A stretch of 64,000 nt of DNA from Adiantum capillus-veneris (lineage: Eukaryota; Streptophyta; Polypodiopsida; Polypodiales; Pteridaceae), in contig CM043970.1 in assembly GCA_014529385.2 (NCBI GenBank), positions 66,982,567 to 67,046,566 on the forward strand, written 5' to 3'. This document shows positions 23,481-36,100 of the stretch, one piece after another. Each line of letters starts with the position of its first letter. Positions within the stretch are counted from its first letter, which is position 1. Made by a program: the position numbers and the translations under genes. A model generated the notes under the pieces. That model ran no database searches. It saw only the letters and a list, made by a program, of their open reading frames with translations, and had not been told where the DNA came from.

Positions 23481-24971
23481 TGTCCACTTGCAAAAGCATG
23501 ATATGTATTTCTGTGTGCGTGAAAAGTCAAGAGTTTTACAATCAAGTCAGGATGGAGTGATCTAGAAAGATTGCTTTGCATATGATCGTTTGTGTAGAGC
23601 CTAGATATTCTATCATAAAGAGAACTCTGTCCATAGACTCCTAGCTTGATGCATGCAAAACTATGTGTGTGTATGTATGTCTTGACCGTGCTTATCCATC
23701 CTCATCTACCTTCTTGCTTTTGACAATGTTTTCATGTTGCTTGATTTGTGTGTACACTTCCATTGATTCTTTGGGAGGTTTGAAAAGGGGGAAGGATCAT
23801 TGTATGCCTATGTTGGCTATGTCATGAATCTTTGCAAGGGCGCTACCATAGAAGAGTTGGATTTATTTGGTGATGGAGGGGTGATGAAGAAAGTGTCGAA
23901 GAATGCAAGATTTGGTGCCCTTGCTAGATTTATCTAGTGATGCAGGGGTGATGAAGAAAGTGTCGAAGATGGAAAAATTTGGTGCCCTTGCTTCTTTCGT
24001 GCTTGTGTGTTTGTCCACACTCCTCTCGCAATGGCTCTTCACCTCCATTTTTGTGTCCACATAGTTGCAGCAAATCCACTAAGCAAGTCAAGCATAGCCT
24101 ACGAAGAGAATAATGAGGGGGACTCAAAAGCGATGAGTTTTTCCATTTCCAAGTGGACTAAAAGCATGCACTCAGAAGAAGAGTGTGTACAAAGTCAATA
24201 GGCCGATACACAAAGCTACATGCATGTTTTCCACTTACAACCTTGTTCCCTTGCATATGTGCTTGCTGATGAATCCACTAAGCAAGTCAAGCATAGATAG
24301 GAAGAGCATAATTTGGGGACTCAAAAGTGATGAGTTTTTCCATTTTCGATTGGACTAAAAGACTGTGCTTAGAAGAATATATTGTACCAAGCGAAGAAGA
24401 TCCTCAGAAGCAGGCGAGCAGTGAGGAGCAGGTCAAGCATCTCTGTGAGAAGTGGGTCATGGATAATGCAAACCTGGGCTTTGGTCACGGATGTGTTCAT
24501 CTTAGGAAAAATGGCATGCTCACTTGGTTTGGTATACGTGCTTCGTGCAGACACCTCGGACCACATGTATGTGATCTTAACCCAAGTAAACCAGTTTCTA
24601 GTCTTGCCACTCTCTACATAGATGAGAGAAGATTTTTAGCTCTTAGTCTCTTTATCACAGGATGAAGCCTACTACAACGCGGGGATGGTGTTGTGCGTCT
24701 CGATCTACAGGGTAAGACCAACTATTAATCAAGGCCTGAAGGTTTGGCTTTCCCTTTGGGTTATTGAGTAATCCCTTGCACTTTTCTCTCTTGCAAAAGC
24801 CTTTCGACACGAATTCCAGAACATGGAGAATGTTGTCACACTCCATAATTTACTCTCATCCATATGTGCCATGCGTGAGTCTTATGCACAAGTAGTAGGC
24901 ATTTTTTAGTCAAATGGATGGAGGAAGAGTAGGGGTCATTCCTATATAGTTTGTGAGGCTCACTCATCTAA

Positions 24972-24975
24972 GTAT
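24972..24975 (+). other. GTAT, left target-site duplication candidate
   Basis: GTAT directly precedes the left inverted repeat, and GTAT directly follows the right one at 59963-59966. Confidence 0.6.
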
Positions 24976-25010
24976 AAGACCATATTAGGTATTTTGGTAA
25001 AAATCTCACA
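24976..25010 (+). repeat. Left terminal inverted repeat of the giant element
   Basis: The first 16 bases, AAGACCATATTAGGTA, are identical to the inverted right end. The next 18 agree at about 10 positions (TTTTGGTAAAAATC against AAGTGGGAAAATCC). A related AAAGTGGGAAAA occurs again inside at about 25069. Confidence 0.65.
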
Positions 25011-25297
25011 TTATGGGAATCTCCAAATCGACTAAATTCATGTAATTTGGGAATTTTCCACTTAAAGTGGGAAAAATTGAGGTGTGTGGTTAGTAAATAA
25101 AGTGAAAATCTCATAGGACTGTGGTGTTGATAAACACCAAAAGTCAAGAGAATGTACAACACATGGATTTGAATAATAACTATAAATTACATAAAACAAA
25201 GGAAGATACAAAAAAGATTTTGTTTACAAACTGACTAGTATAGTCACAATAGAAGCTCCACATAATTCTACTCCACATTTGATACCATATCTGAACT

Positions 25298-28200
25298 TTA
25301 ATCCAAGTGTGGTTGATGTGCACGAGTGAGGCCTTCTTTGGCTTTTAGAGCATGCCTTTCTGGAATCTTTATTCTAGAAAATGGTCCTTCTTTGTTGGGT
25401 CTCCAGGACCAAACAACTGCATCTATAGTTTCCCACACTTGTGGGTCCTTATAGTTGACAGCCCAATAACCCTTCCAACAATTGCTGTAAGCTTGAGTAT
25501 CTGTCATCCCACTTTTTCTCGCGCAAGGTGCCCAATATTGAATCAAGATTTTTCTGTAGTTTGGTGATGTAGGCTCATTATCAATGTCAGATAAAGCCAT
25601 TGCAAGCCACACTGGATAGATTTCTGTGTCACTCGGAACAAGCATAAGAAAGTCACCTTGGTGCACATCAGACATAGGGTCAAACTCTTCCCTTGGCCTA
25701 TCTCGTTGAGGCCCACAAAAATGATCGTTCAACTCTTCAAGGCCTAGGAATCTTTCTGCTCCTTGTTGCAAATTCATTGTAGTGCTTTGTAGGTGAGAAT
25801 ATTCTTGAGTTTTTGGCCAAAACATTTCATACAAGACTCCCTCTGATATGATTGCTTTTCCAATCTCTTCAATTACCTTACTCCAATAATCTATCACGGG
25901 TCTATAATATCGCGGAATACTTGAACCATTCCCTAAATTTTTCCAAAATTTTATATAGTTCTTTAGCCCCAAAATGACTTCTTCGTGGGGCTTGACATAC
26001 TCCGCCATTTGTACTAGAGGTGGATCTCCATGTGGTAACATTGGCTTGCCTTCTGTGTCTGTTTTCCAAAGGAGAATACTTCCACTCCAACTTGATACAC
26101 CTACATGTGCCTTATATTGCATCATTGGTGTCTCATCCTGCATAAAGAACCTGAACTGAAGCGGTTTGGAATGTCCAACAAGTATGTCTTGTCCATCACA
26201 AAGATAGCCATCACAATATTGCTTGAAATCGGGGATCTTTGTGAGAAAAAATGGAGCTAGAGATGAAGATGAGCTGTTTCGTAATGTATCCATCAAATGT
26301 GGCAAAGTATAGGTTTGTGTAACTCTCAGCTTCTCTGAAAACCTACTAAACATGGCGTCTATGTCCTCATGTGTATGCCCAACCATTAAAAATCCCAGCT
26401 GGATGGTTTTGAAAACACCCCTTGCAACAAGCATTGACAAATAGGCAAATAAGTATCGATTTTTGTTTTCCCCTGCACAATTATCCAATTGTAGCAACAA
26501 GTTCTCTGGCAATCTGCGAAATGTTGACCCCAATTCCTCTTCTGCAATTTCTGACGACTGCACAATGGGCTCTTTTCCATCACTCAAGTTATGGTAGTCC
26601 AAAGCATCCCTTGAGTTCAAAGCATGTAGTAGTGAAATATTGCTCCTTGGAAGTCCATTTGTTACTAGATCACCAAGAGGATGCTTATCTATCCTCTCTA
26701 GGTTATGTAAACAATTAGCAATTGAGGCAATTGTAAGATTTGGATCAGCTGGCCACAAACCATTCAAGACAAAGTGTCCGTAATGACCTTCTCCATGTCC
26801 ATGAGTGATCATGCCAATCAATGCCACCTGCAGATTATATCCTGAATCCACACCCTTGGGAACAATGCGTAATCTAGGAATGGCAGTCTTCTTTTGATCC
26901 ATCTTATCATGGATTATGCATACATATTTTTGTGGTTGAGTTTCTGAATACGTGCGCCATGCATAATATAGGCTTCTGCAACTCTTTCGTTGTGCCATGT
27001 GAACTTCTCTCTCGCTCAAGAGAAGAGCTCTCTCTTCAAGAGAAGGTTTAGCTTCTAACCTTGCCTTGATTGAGCTACAAATATTGCACTTAGAGAACTC
27101 ACTCGTCTTTGTTAAAGTGACATGTGGGTACTCTTTGTTCCAAATTCTACCAAAAGAAGATTGGGATAGCTTCTTCTCATAGCCCATTTGGTCAAGTGTC
27201 TTGTTGATTTCACATAAAATATCCACTTGTTTGTATGTTGATGGAATCACCAATTGAGTCTCTCTTGAGCCATCTAGCAGTGTTCTACTTCTATGTGGCA
27301 TCTTCTCAGAGTTGTTTTCCACAAACTCATTTAGTAGTGCTCTTGCTAAACTAGTATGTTGAAGTCCCCTTCTCAATGTACATGTGTTCCCTTGTACATA
27401 TTGGCGCACACCATTTTCAAAGTTCTCCTTGTATCGATAAAATGATGTCTTTGGTATTCCATGTAGCTCATACCATGCTCTACAACAAACAATAGAGCCA
27501 TTTAGCCTGCATTGGTATCGTGACTTCTCATCTTTCTGATAACATATAGAAAGAACATCATAAACATAATTAGTGCGTGATTTTTGAGACTCTCCCCAAA
27601 ACTGTTGTCGTAACCTTGTCACCATATCACGATCTGCAAACTGGCAACATTTTTGTGCACAACAATCAATCAATGATACCCTTTGAATTGATTTGTTTGA
27701 AAGGTAAAAAGTCGAAGCTGGTGCTGCTTTTGATTTTTGAGTCTTGTTCATGAAAGTGTATCGTCTCTTCCTTGACAACTGGACAACATTACTCCCATCA
27801 AGTTTTTTTCCAACATTGTCATCGTTGGATACATCCTCATATGTAGCATGCATGCCATCAACAGCAACAAATCGTTGTAATGGGCTCCCATTCAACATTG
27901 TTGTCTGCTTGATGGGCCACTTTAGCAAAGTGATGCTACCCACTTCAACCACATCATCAATGCTTGCATTTTCTCTTTCAATACCCACACCCACACAATC
28001 AGGACCAAGTTCCTGAAAGTTGATATAATCATGTGGAAATACATATAAGATGGTCCCTTCATTCATGGTTTGCATCATTGTGTCATCTTTTAAAAGGACC
28101 CTCTGATTTCTCCAAGACTCTCGAATCATTGCTTCAAATTCTGGGCTTGTCATAGGTATTGCATCTGTAACTAGAGGATCAAAATGATCATGTTCTTCAT

Positions 28201-28484
28201 CACCATTGTAGCTTTGCTGTGGATCAATTAAGTTCCCATTTAATACAAAAGATTTCAAAAGAAGCTTTGACCATCGAACAGCACTCCATAATGAGCCTTG
28301 GAGAGATGAAGTATCCATTGTAGGAAAAGGCCTTCAAGCATTCCTCCACTAGTATGGAGACATTTCCTTGCCCTATCTTTGTACCACCACAAGTGGAATC
28401 TGGATCTATTCTACACACACAGCCAATACCAACAATTTCATTGTCAAGTATCATATGTACTTTCTCCCCAGATTCAAAGTCCAT
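25298..28484 (-). CDS. DUF7869-like protein, candidate DDE-type transposase (gene A)
   Basis: A 1,006-codon open frame (28318-25298) is preceded by a 55-codon stretch in another frame starting at ATG 28484, one base after a splice acceptor (TTTTTCACTTACAG). An extra base in the TTTT run near 28327 would explain the frame change. In the long frame: a CCAQKCC cluster (residues about 219-225), a helix-turn-helix-like VCCRAWYELHGIPKTSFYRY (277-296), a CNIC pair (411-414), then IIHDKMDQ (468-475), LQLDNCAGENKN (609-620) and VGHTHEDID (646-654). The D471/D474, D612, E651/D652 spacing (39-40 between the last two) fits a DDE RNase H fold. These motifs match my memory of the DUF7869 family, which is abundant in repeat-rich eukaryotes. 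The catalytic role is inferred. Confidence 0.75.
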
Positions 28485-28560
28485 CCTGTAAGTGAAAAAG
28501 ATTACATTGTTAAATCCATAGTTATAGAAAAATACTCTTCAAACAAAAAATCATGCTACA
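28485..28560 (-). other. Splice acceptor and end of the 5' intron of gene A
   Basis: On the minus strand a pyrimidine-rich TTTTTCACTTACAG ends at 28486 and the ATG starts at 28484. The first exon and promoter must lie further right, in the satellite-rich spacer. Confidence 0.5.
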
Positions 28561-30450
28561 ACATGGAAAAGGTTTGCATAGGTTGGACAAGTGGTGAACC
28601 TTGAGACCAAATCCTCCTTGCTATATTAATGGAAGCAAGGTTGGAAATTATGGTGGATCTTGAAACCAAAGCATCCTTGCTATATTAGAGCATAGGTTGG
28701 ACAAGTGGTGGACCTAGTTGTAATACCCACTGCCACCTATCAACTACTATAGGGCTATGCTTTCCAATGTCCAAGTATCCCTTGAGGCTTTCAAGGTTGA
28801 ACACGTGGTGGACCTTGAAACAAAAATCCCCTTTCTATATCAAAGCATAGCTTGGACAAGTGGTGGACCTAGTTATAATGCCCAATATCCAAGGTGAAAT
28901 ACCTTAGGACCTTGCTACCTTGCTTGCCAATGTTTACGTAGCCCCTCATTTATTTAATGGAAGTAAGGTTGGACAAGTGGTGGACCTTGAAACCAAAGCC
29001 TCTTTGCTATATGAGAGCATAGGTTGGACCTAGTTGTAATACCCACTGCCACCTATCAACTACTATAGGACTATGCTTTCCAATGTCCAAGTATCCCTTG
29101 AGTCTTTCAAGGTTGAACACGTGGTGGACCTTGAAACGAAAATCCCCTTTCTATATCAGACCATAGCTTGGACAAGTGGTGGACCTAGTTATAATGCCCA
29201 ATATCCAAGGTGAAACACCTTAGGACCTTGCTACCTTGCTTGCCAATGTTTACGTAGCCCCTCATTTCTTTAATGGAAGCAAGGTTGGACAAGTGGTGGA
29301 TCTTGAAACTAAAGCCTCTTTGCTATATGAGAGCATAGGTTGGACCTAGTTGTAATACCCACTGCCACCTATCAACTACTATAGGACTATGCTTTCCAAT
29401 GTCCAAGTATCCCTTGAGTCTTGCAAGGTTGAACACGTGGTGGACCTTGAAACGAAAATCCCCTTTCTATATCAGAGCATAGCTTGGACAAGTGGTGGAC
29501 CTAGTTATAATGCCCAATATCCAAGGTGAAATACCTTAGGACCTTTCTACCTTGCTTGCCAATGTTTACGTAGCCCCTCATTTCTTTAATGGAAGCAAGG
29601 TTGGACAAGTGGTGGACCTTGAAACCAAAGCCTCTTTGCTATATCAGAGCATAGGTTGGACCTAGTTGTTATACCCACTGCCACCTATCAACTACTATAG
29701 GACTATGCTTTCCAATGTCCAAGTATCCCTTGAGTCTTGCAAGGTTGAACACGTGGTGGATTATTGAAACCAAAATCCCCTTTCTATATCAGAGCATATC
29801 TTGGACAATTGGTGGACCTAGTTATAATGCCCCTCCTTTCTTTAATGGAAGAAAGGTTGGAAAAGTGGTGAATCTTGAAACCCAAACCCTTTGGCTATAT
29901 ATAGAGGATAGCTTGGACAAGTGGTGGGCTTAGTTGTAGTATCCAATGTCCAAGGTCCAAGGTGAACTATGTAAAGACCTTACTTCCAAAAACAAAGTCG
30001 TACAAGTGGTTCTCCTTCAAACCAAAACATCCTTAGTGTATTAGAACATAGCTTGGAGAAGTCGTGGACTTAGTTGTAATGGTGAATGTCCAAAGCAAAC
30101 TATTATAGGACATTGCTTCCCAAATCAAGTTTGGACAAGTGGTGGATCTTGAAACCAAAACCCCCTTACTGTATTAGAGCATAGCTTAGATAAGTGGTGG
30201 ACCTAGCTACCATGGAAAATGTTCAATGTGAACTGCTACAGGACCTTGCTTTTAAATGTCTAAGTAGAGCTAGCTTCTTTAATGGAATCAAGGTTGGGAA
30301 AGTGGTGCATCTTGAAACCAAAAGCCCTTTATTGTATTAGAGCATAGCTTGGACAAGTGAGGGACCTAGTTTTAATGTGTGATGTCCAAAGAAAAGTATT
30401 ACAAGACCTTGCTTTCCAATATTTGAATTGGTCAAGTGGTTAAAACTAAG
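28561..30450 (+). repeat. Left satellite array, about 315-bp higher-order unit
   Basis: GGTTGGACAAGTGGTGGACC and variants recur every 50-110 bp. A larger unit of about 315 bp, marked by ATCAACTACTATAG near 28738, 29055, 29371 and 29688, repeats about 3.5 times and then decays to about 30450. All copies have plus orientation. The unit's filler differs from that of the 33-43 kb array, so the same core was amplified twice in different settings. Confidence 0.85.
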
Positions 30451-31560
30451 TATAAAACTTTGACCATTTTCTTCTCAAATTGCCAAAAAGCTAGTTTTAG
30501 ACACCCCTAAATGAAAATCGTTTAGGGTGGCCTTAAGCAACGTTTTTTCAAAGACTTGAACAAAAGGGTTGCCGAAGAGTAATGAAAATTTATTATGGCT
30601 TGAAGTGCCTGAGTATGTGAAAACAAGCCTAGGTTTTCCACGAGGCAAAAGGTGACATAATAAGAACATTGGAAACTTAGGATTGACCATGTGGCCTAAA
30701 CTTTGGCAAGTGAAGTGGTGGCCAAGTTTTGTGGCACAGTGTGCACTTGGTCCTATATGTGTTGACCACTTGGCTAAATCTAGGACCATAAGGCCAAACC
30801 TTTGGCACCTTAAATATAGTATGGGACATAATCTAGAACTGCTATAGTAAATTAGTAGTATAGTTAATATGTTAATATTTGTATTATATTTAAGTATATG
30901 CTAAATATTATTTATGTTCAAAATTTCACTAATGAAGAATGTTCCCATTTAGCACTCCAGATGCGGGGTCTTAGGGCAATGCCACAATGGGGTGACAAGG
31001 CAGCGCTTCCACGTGAGGTTTGGGGGTAGCGCTCTTGATGGGGATGTGGAATATAGCGCTGTCGATGGCGGGGCTTGGGAGGCTGATTTTGGGATATTGT
31101 TCCGGGCGGGGTCCGGGGCAGCGCCCCGGGCGGGGTCAAGTGAATTCATAGTATAGAGTTACACATGTTTTGCATATTTTCAACCATGATTTCTTTCATT
31201 TTGGCTGTGTGAATTGGTTAATGTTTTATATTGCTTTTGTTTTTTTTAATCCTATGATAAAAGATGGACTTGTAGCATACGTGGCATTCTAATAAACCCT
31301 ATCAAGATTAGGCACAGAGAGCGCACGAGCAACGCACACAGAGAAAGCAGGCGAGCAGCAAACACACAGAAAGCGCACACGGATCGCACACAGTTGGAGT
31401 ATACGCGCACGTAGAGGAGCAAGCTCGGCATCGTACACAACAAACAGGTGGAGCGCACAGGATTGAAAGTTAGCGCACAAGATAAAGAAACAGCAGCGTA
31501 CGCAACGCTTTCTAGAAGGGCAGGATCGGGCATAGCTTCTTCACACCTCACGAATAGAGA
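30451..31560. other. Non-satellite spacer with a GC-rich island
   Basis: This is the first stretch between genes A and B free of the 20-bp core. At 30950-31140 it turns GC-rich, with CCGGGGCAGCGCCCCGG-type palindromic sequence at 31111-31130 and a direct repeat CGGGCGGGGTC (about 31104 and 31127). A part rich in GCGCACA follows at 31310-31500. Open frames here (for example 31252-31551 minus) show no known domain. Its place between two divergent genes makes it the best candidate for their promoter region, but no TATA box or start site can be fixed. Confidence 0.4.
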
Positions 31561-31698
31561 AAAAACAGGTATTTCTCTCTCTCACACTCTCTGTCTTTCT
31601 CCATATAGAGAAGATGGTTCTTTGTAACTCTTCTTGCACACACACTCTCTCATCAAAAGACAGAGATATGTAGTTTAAAAATATCCCCGCACACATAC

Positions 31699-31968
31699 AC
31701 ATATTCCTACACATCGTCTTCCTCTCTTCCACATACATAACCACAGTGAAATCTGTTATCTTGTTGTCTCTCTCTTGAAAATACATGCACATATTCCCAC
31801 ACATCGTCTTCCTCACTTCCACATACATAACCACAGTGAAATCTGTTATCTTGTTGTCTCTCTCTTGAAAATACGTGCACATATTCCGATACATCATCTT
31901 CCTCTCTTCCACATACATAAACACAGTGAAATCTGTTATCTTCTCTCTCTCCTCTGTCTAGAAAACAG
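31699..31968. repeat. Three 90-bp tandem repeats
   Basis: Units begin with CACATATTCC at 31699, 31789 and 31879, at an exact 90-bp period. Because 90 is a multiple of three, both strands keep open repeat-encoded frames (minus: 30-residue units with YFQERDNKITDFTVV). I treat these frames as a by-product. Pyrimidine-rich TCTCTC flanks suggest a leader or 5' untranslated region. Confidence 0.85.
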
Positions 31969-32449
31969 GTATTTCTCTCTCTCTCTCTTTATCTATCTAT
32001 CTCTGTATCTTGCTATCTCTCTCTTGAAAATACATGCTCATGTATGTGTGCGTCTATGTTATCTATGTGTATGTATGTATATTTGTGTTATTTCATTGTA
32101 ATACTCATACATAATGCAGATACACAATTACACTTAATTACGATATGCACACATAGTATATATACATACATAAATATCACAAATAACTAACACATTGTAA
32201 TACTAGTAAACTTGAATGGAAGACTTACTTGCGTGATCTGTTAAAGTCGATTCTTGTAGCGAGTTCTGGATGTATGCTGAGCTGATTTTCCTCTAATCCA
32301 TTTGTAGATATGATTGTAACTTCTGTTTCTCAAAAATAGTAGTGTTGTTTAGTGATACACCTAATGGACATAAATGATTGAAACTAGGACATGTAGACCA
32401 AAAATACGTGTATTTCTTTGGATGAATATATACACTTTTTGGTGACCCT

Positions 32450-33174
32450 TACCACAAGTGGTGGACCTTGAGACCAGTGGACTATAAGGACCTCCAAACA
32501 ATACCTTGTACACTCAATCCTTCTTGGTATCTAGGTTGGACAAGTGGTGGACCTTGTTCAAATTCTCTAACCACTCTCTCTAACATGGTGACATAATTTA
32601 GATGTGATAAATTCATATCTATGCAAACTAATATCAGTTTAGGCTTGTTAATTTGAATTTGTTTGAATTTATGTACAATATAATGATTTGAGGTTTGCAT
32701 ATTTGAATTTAGGTGGTATAATGATATCTTTTTGTGGTAAACTTGAATTTAAAATCAATTTCGCGTGGAATATTTTAAATTTAAGTGGTAAAATTTAAAT
32801 TTTTATAAAAAAGTTTGAATTTTAAAATTTGGGCGGGATATTTTAAAATTTAGGCGGGATATTTAAAATTTGGGAGAGATATTTTAAATTTAAGCAATCA
32901 GATTTTGAATTTTAAATTTAGGCGGGAAGGTTTTGAATTTATAGCGAGATCTCCCTTACAAAAGAGAGTATAGGTTGGACAAGTGGTGGACCTTAAAGCT
33001 ACAGCATCCATGCTACTGGACATGACAGGTAGGGAATCTAGTTGAATATTGTATGTATAATATATATGTAATAGATCTAGCTTGGACAAGTGGTGGACCT
33101 TGGAGCAAAACCCCATGTAAAACATATCATGCACATTCCAAGTGGTGAGAAAAAATATCATTTAAGATATAGCC
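32450..33174 (+). repeat. Sparse satellite copies and an AT-rich block with GGCGGGA motifs
   Basis: Single copies of the 20-bp core occur at about 32455, 32532, 32974 and 33088. Between them, 32740-32945 is AT-rich, built of ATTTTAAAATTTAGG units, with GGCGGGA at 32832-32838, 32853-32859 and 32921-32927, each after an AT-rich run. TTTNGGCGGGA resembles an E2F-type binding site. Whether it regulates anything here is unknown. Confidence 0.5.
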
Positions 33175-36100
33175 TTATAGGTTGGACAAGTGGTGGACCT
33201 TAACACCAAGATATTCTTAATGTAAGCACATAGAGTGGAAAGCTGGTGAATCTTGAGACCAAACCATGATACTAGCAATAATAGCTTGGACAAGTGGTGG
33301 ACCTTGAAAGTAATCCCCCCATCTACGAAATATCGTGGGTTTAAGGTATTTTGATGGAGCCTAGCATCTTGAAGACATGGTGCACCTTGCTTCTCTTCAT
33401 GTTTCAATGGAGCCTATCTTGGACAAATGGTGGAGCATCCTTCTCTCCATGTTTCAATGGAGCCTAGCTTGGACAAGTGGTGGACCTTTGCTTTTCTCTA
33501 TGATTCAAGTGGTGGACCTTGGAACCAAACCCCCATGTAAAACCTATCATGGTCACTCCAAGTGGTGATAAAGAATAACCTTTAAGATATAGCCTTATAG
33601 GTTGGACAAGTGGTGGACCTTAACACCCAAATATTCTTAATATAATGACCTAGAGTGAAAAAGTGGGGAATCTTGAGACAAAACCACTCATGCTACTAGC
33701 GATAATAGCTTGGACAACTGGTGGACCTTGAACGTAAACCCCCCATGTTTCAATAGACATAGCTTCGACAAATGGTGGAGCATCGTTCTCTCCATGTTTC
33801 AATGGAGCCTAGCTTGGACAAGTGGTGGACGTTTGTTTCTCTCTATGTTTCAATAGAGTTAGCTTGGACAAGTGGTGGACCTTGGAACCAAACCCCCATT
33901 TAAAACCTATCATGGTCACTCCAAGTGGTGAGAAAGAATAACCTTAATGATATATCCTTATAGGTTGGACAAGTGGTGGACCTTAACACCCAGATATTCT
34001 TAATATAATGGCATAGACTGGAAAAGTGGTGAATCTTGAGACCAAACCACTCAGGCTACTACCAATAATAGCTTGGACAAGTGTTGGACCTTGAATATAA
34101 ACCCCTCATCTACGACATATCGTGGGTTTAATGTTTTTCGATGGAGCCTAGCATCTTGGAGACATGGTGCAGCTTGCTTCTCGTCATGTTTCAATGGAGC
34201 CTATCTTGGAAAAATGGTGGAGCATCCTTCTCTCCATGTTTCAATGGAGCCTAGCTTGGACAAGTGGTGGACCTCTGCTTCTCTCTCTGTTTTAATAGAG
34301 TTAGCTTGGACAAGTGGTGGACCTTGGAACCAAATCCCCATGTAAAATCTATCATGGTTACTCCAAGTGGTAAGAGAGAATAACCTTTAAGATATAGACT
34401 TATAGGTTGGACAAGTGGTGGACCTTAACACCCACATATTCTGAATATAATGACATAGAGTGGAAAAGTGGTAAATCTTGAGACAAAACCACTCATGCTA
34501 CTAGCGATAATAGCTTGGAAAAGTGGTGGTACATGAATGTAAACCCCCCATGTACAAAATATCGTGGGTTTAAGGTATTTCGATGAAGCCTAGCATCTTG
34601 GAGACATGGTGCAGCTTGCTTCTCTTCATGTTTCAATGGAGTCTATCTTAGACAAATAGTGGAGCATCCTTCTCTCCATGTTTCAATGGACCCTATCTTG
34701 GACAAGTGGTGGACGTTTGCTGATCTCTATGATTCAATAGAGTTAGCTTGGACAAGTGGTGGACCTTGGAACCAAACCCCCATGTAAAACCTATCATGGT
34801 CACTCCAAGTGGTGAGAAAGAATAACCTTTAAGATATAGCCTTATAGGTTGGACAAGTGGTGGACCTGAATACCCAAATATTCTTAATATAATGACATAG
34901 AGTGAAAAAGTGGTGAATCTTGAGATAAAACCACTCATGCTACTAGCGATAATAGCTTGGACAAGTGGTGGACCTTGAACGTAAACCCCCCATGTTTTAA
35001 TAGACTTAGCTTCGACCAATGGTGGAGCATCGTTCTCTCCATGTTTCAATGGAGCCTAGCTTGGACAAGTGGTCGACCTTTGTTTCTCTCTATGTTTCAA
35101 TAGAGTTAGCTTGGTCAAGTGGTGGACCTTGGAACCAAACCCCCATGTAAAACCTATCCTGTTCACTCCAAGTGGTGAGAAACAATAACCTTAATGATAT
35201 ATCCTTATAGGTTGGACAAGTGGTGGACCTTAACACCCACATATTCTGAATATAATGACATAGAGTGAAAAAGTGGTAAATCTTGAGACAAAACCACTCA
35301 TGCTACTAGCGATAATAGGTTGGACAAGTGGTGGACCTTGAATGTAAACCCCCCATCTACAAAATATCGTGGGTTTAAGGTATTTAGATGGAGCCTAGCA
35401 TCTTGGAGACATGGTGCACCTTGCTTCTCTTCATGTTTAAATGGATCCTATCTTGGACAAATGGTGGAGCATCCTTCTCTCCATGTTTCAATGGACCCTA
35501 GCTTGCACAAGTGGTGGACCTTTGCTTCTCTCTATGTTTCAATAGAGTTAGCTTCGACAAGTGGTGGACCTTGGAACCAAACCCCAATGTAAAACCTATC
35601 ATGGTCACTCCAAGTCGTGAGAAAGAATAACCTTTAAGATATAGCCTTATAGGTTGGACAAGTGGTGGACCTTCACACCCAGATATCCTTAATATAATGA
35701 CATAAAGTGATAAAGTGGTGAATCTTGAGACAAAATGACTCATGCTACTAGCGGTAATAGCTTGGACAAGTGGTGGACCTTGAACGTAAACCCCCCATGT
35801 TTCAAAAAAGTTAGCTTCGAGAAATGATGGAGCATCCTTCTCTCCATGTTTCAATTGAGCCTAGCTTAGACAAGTGGTGGACCTTTGCTTCTCTCTATAA
35901 TTCAATAGAGTTAGCTTGGACAAGTGGTGGAACTTGAAACGAAACCCCCATGTAAAACCGATCATGGTCACTCCAAGTGGTAAAAAAGAATAACCTTTAC
36001 GATGTAGCCTTATAGGTTGTACATGTGGTGGACCTTAACACCCACATATTCTTAATATAATGACATAGACTGGAAAAAAGGTGAATCTTGAGACCAAAAC

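Noticed and set aside
30918-31551. Pro/Arg-rich and Cys/Leu-rich minus-strand frames in the GC island
   Set aside because: They arise from GC-rich repeats. No start context, splice sites or known domain.
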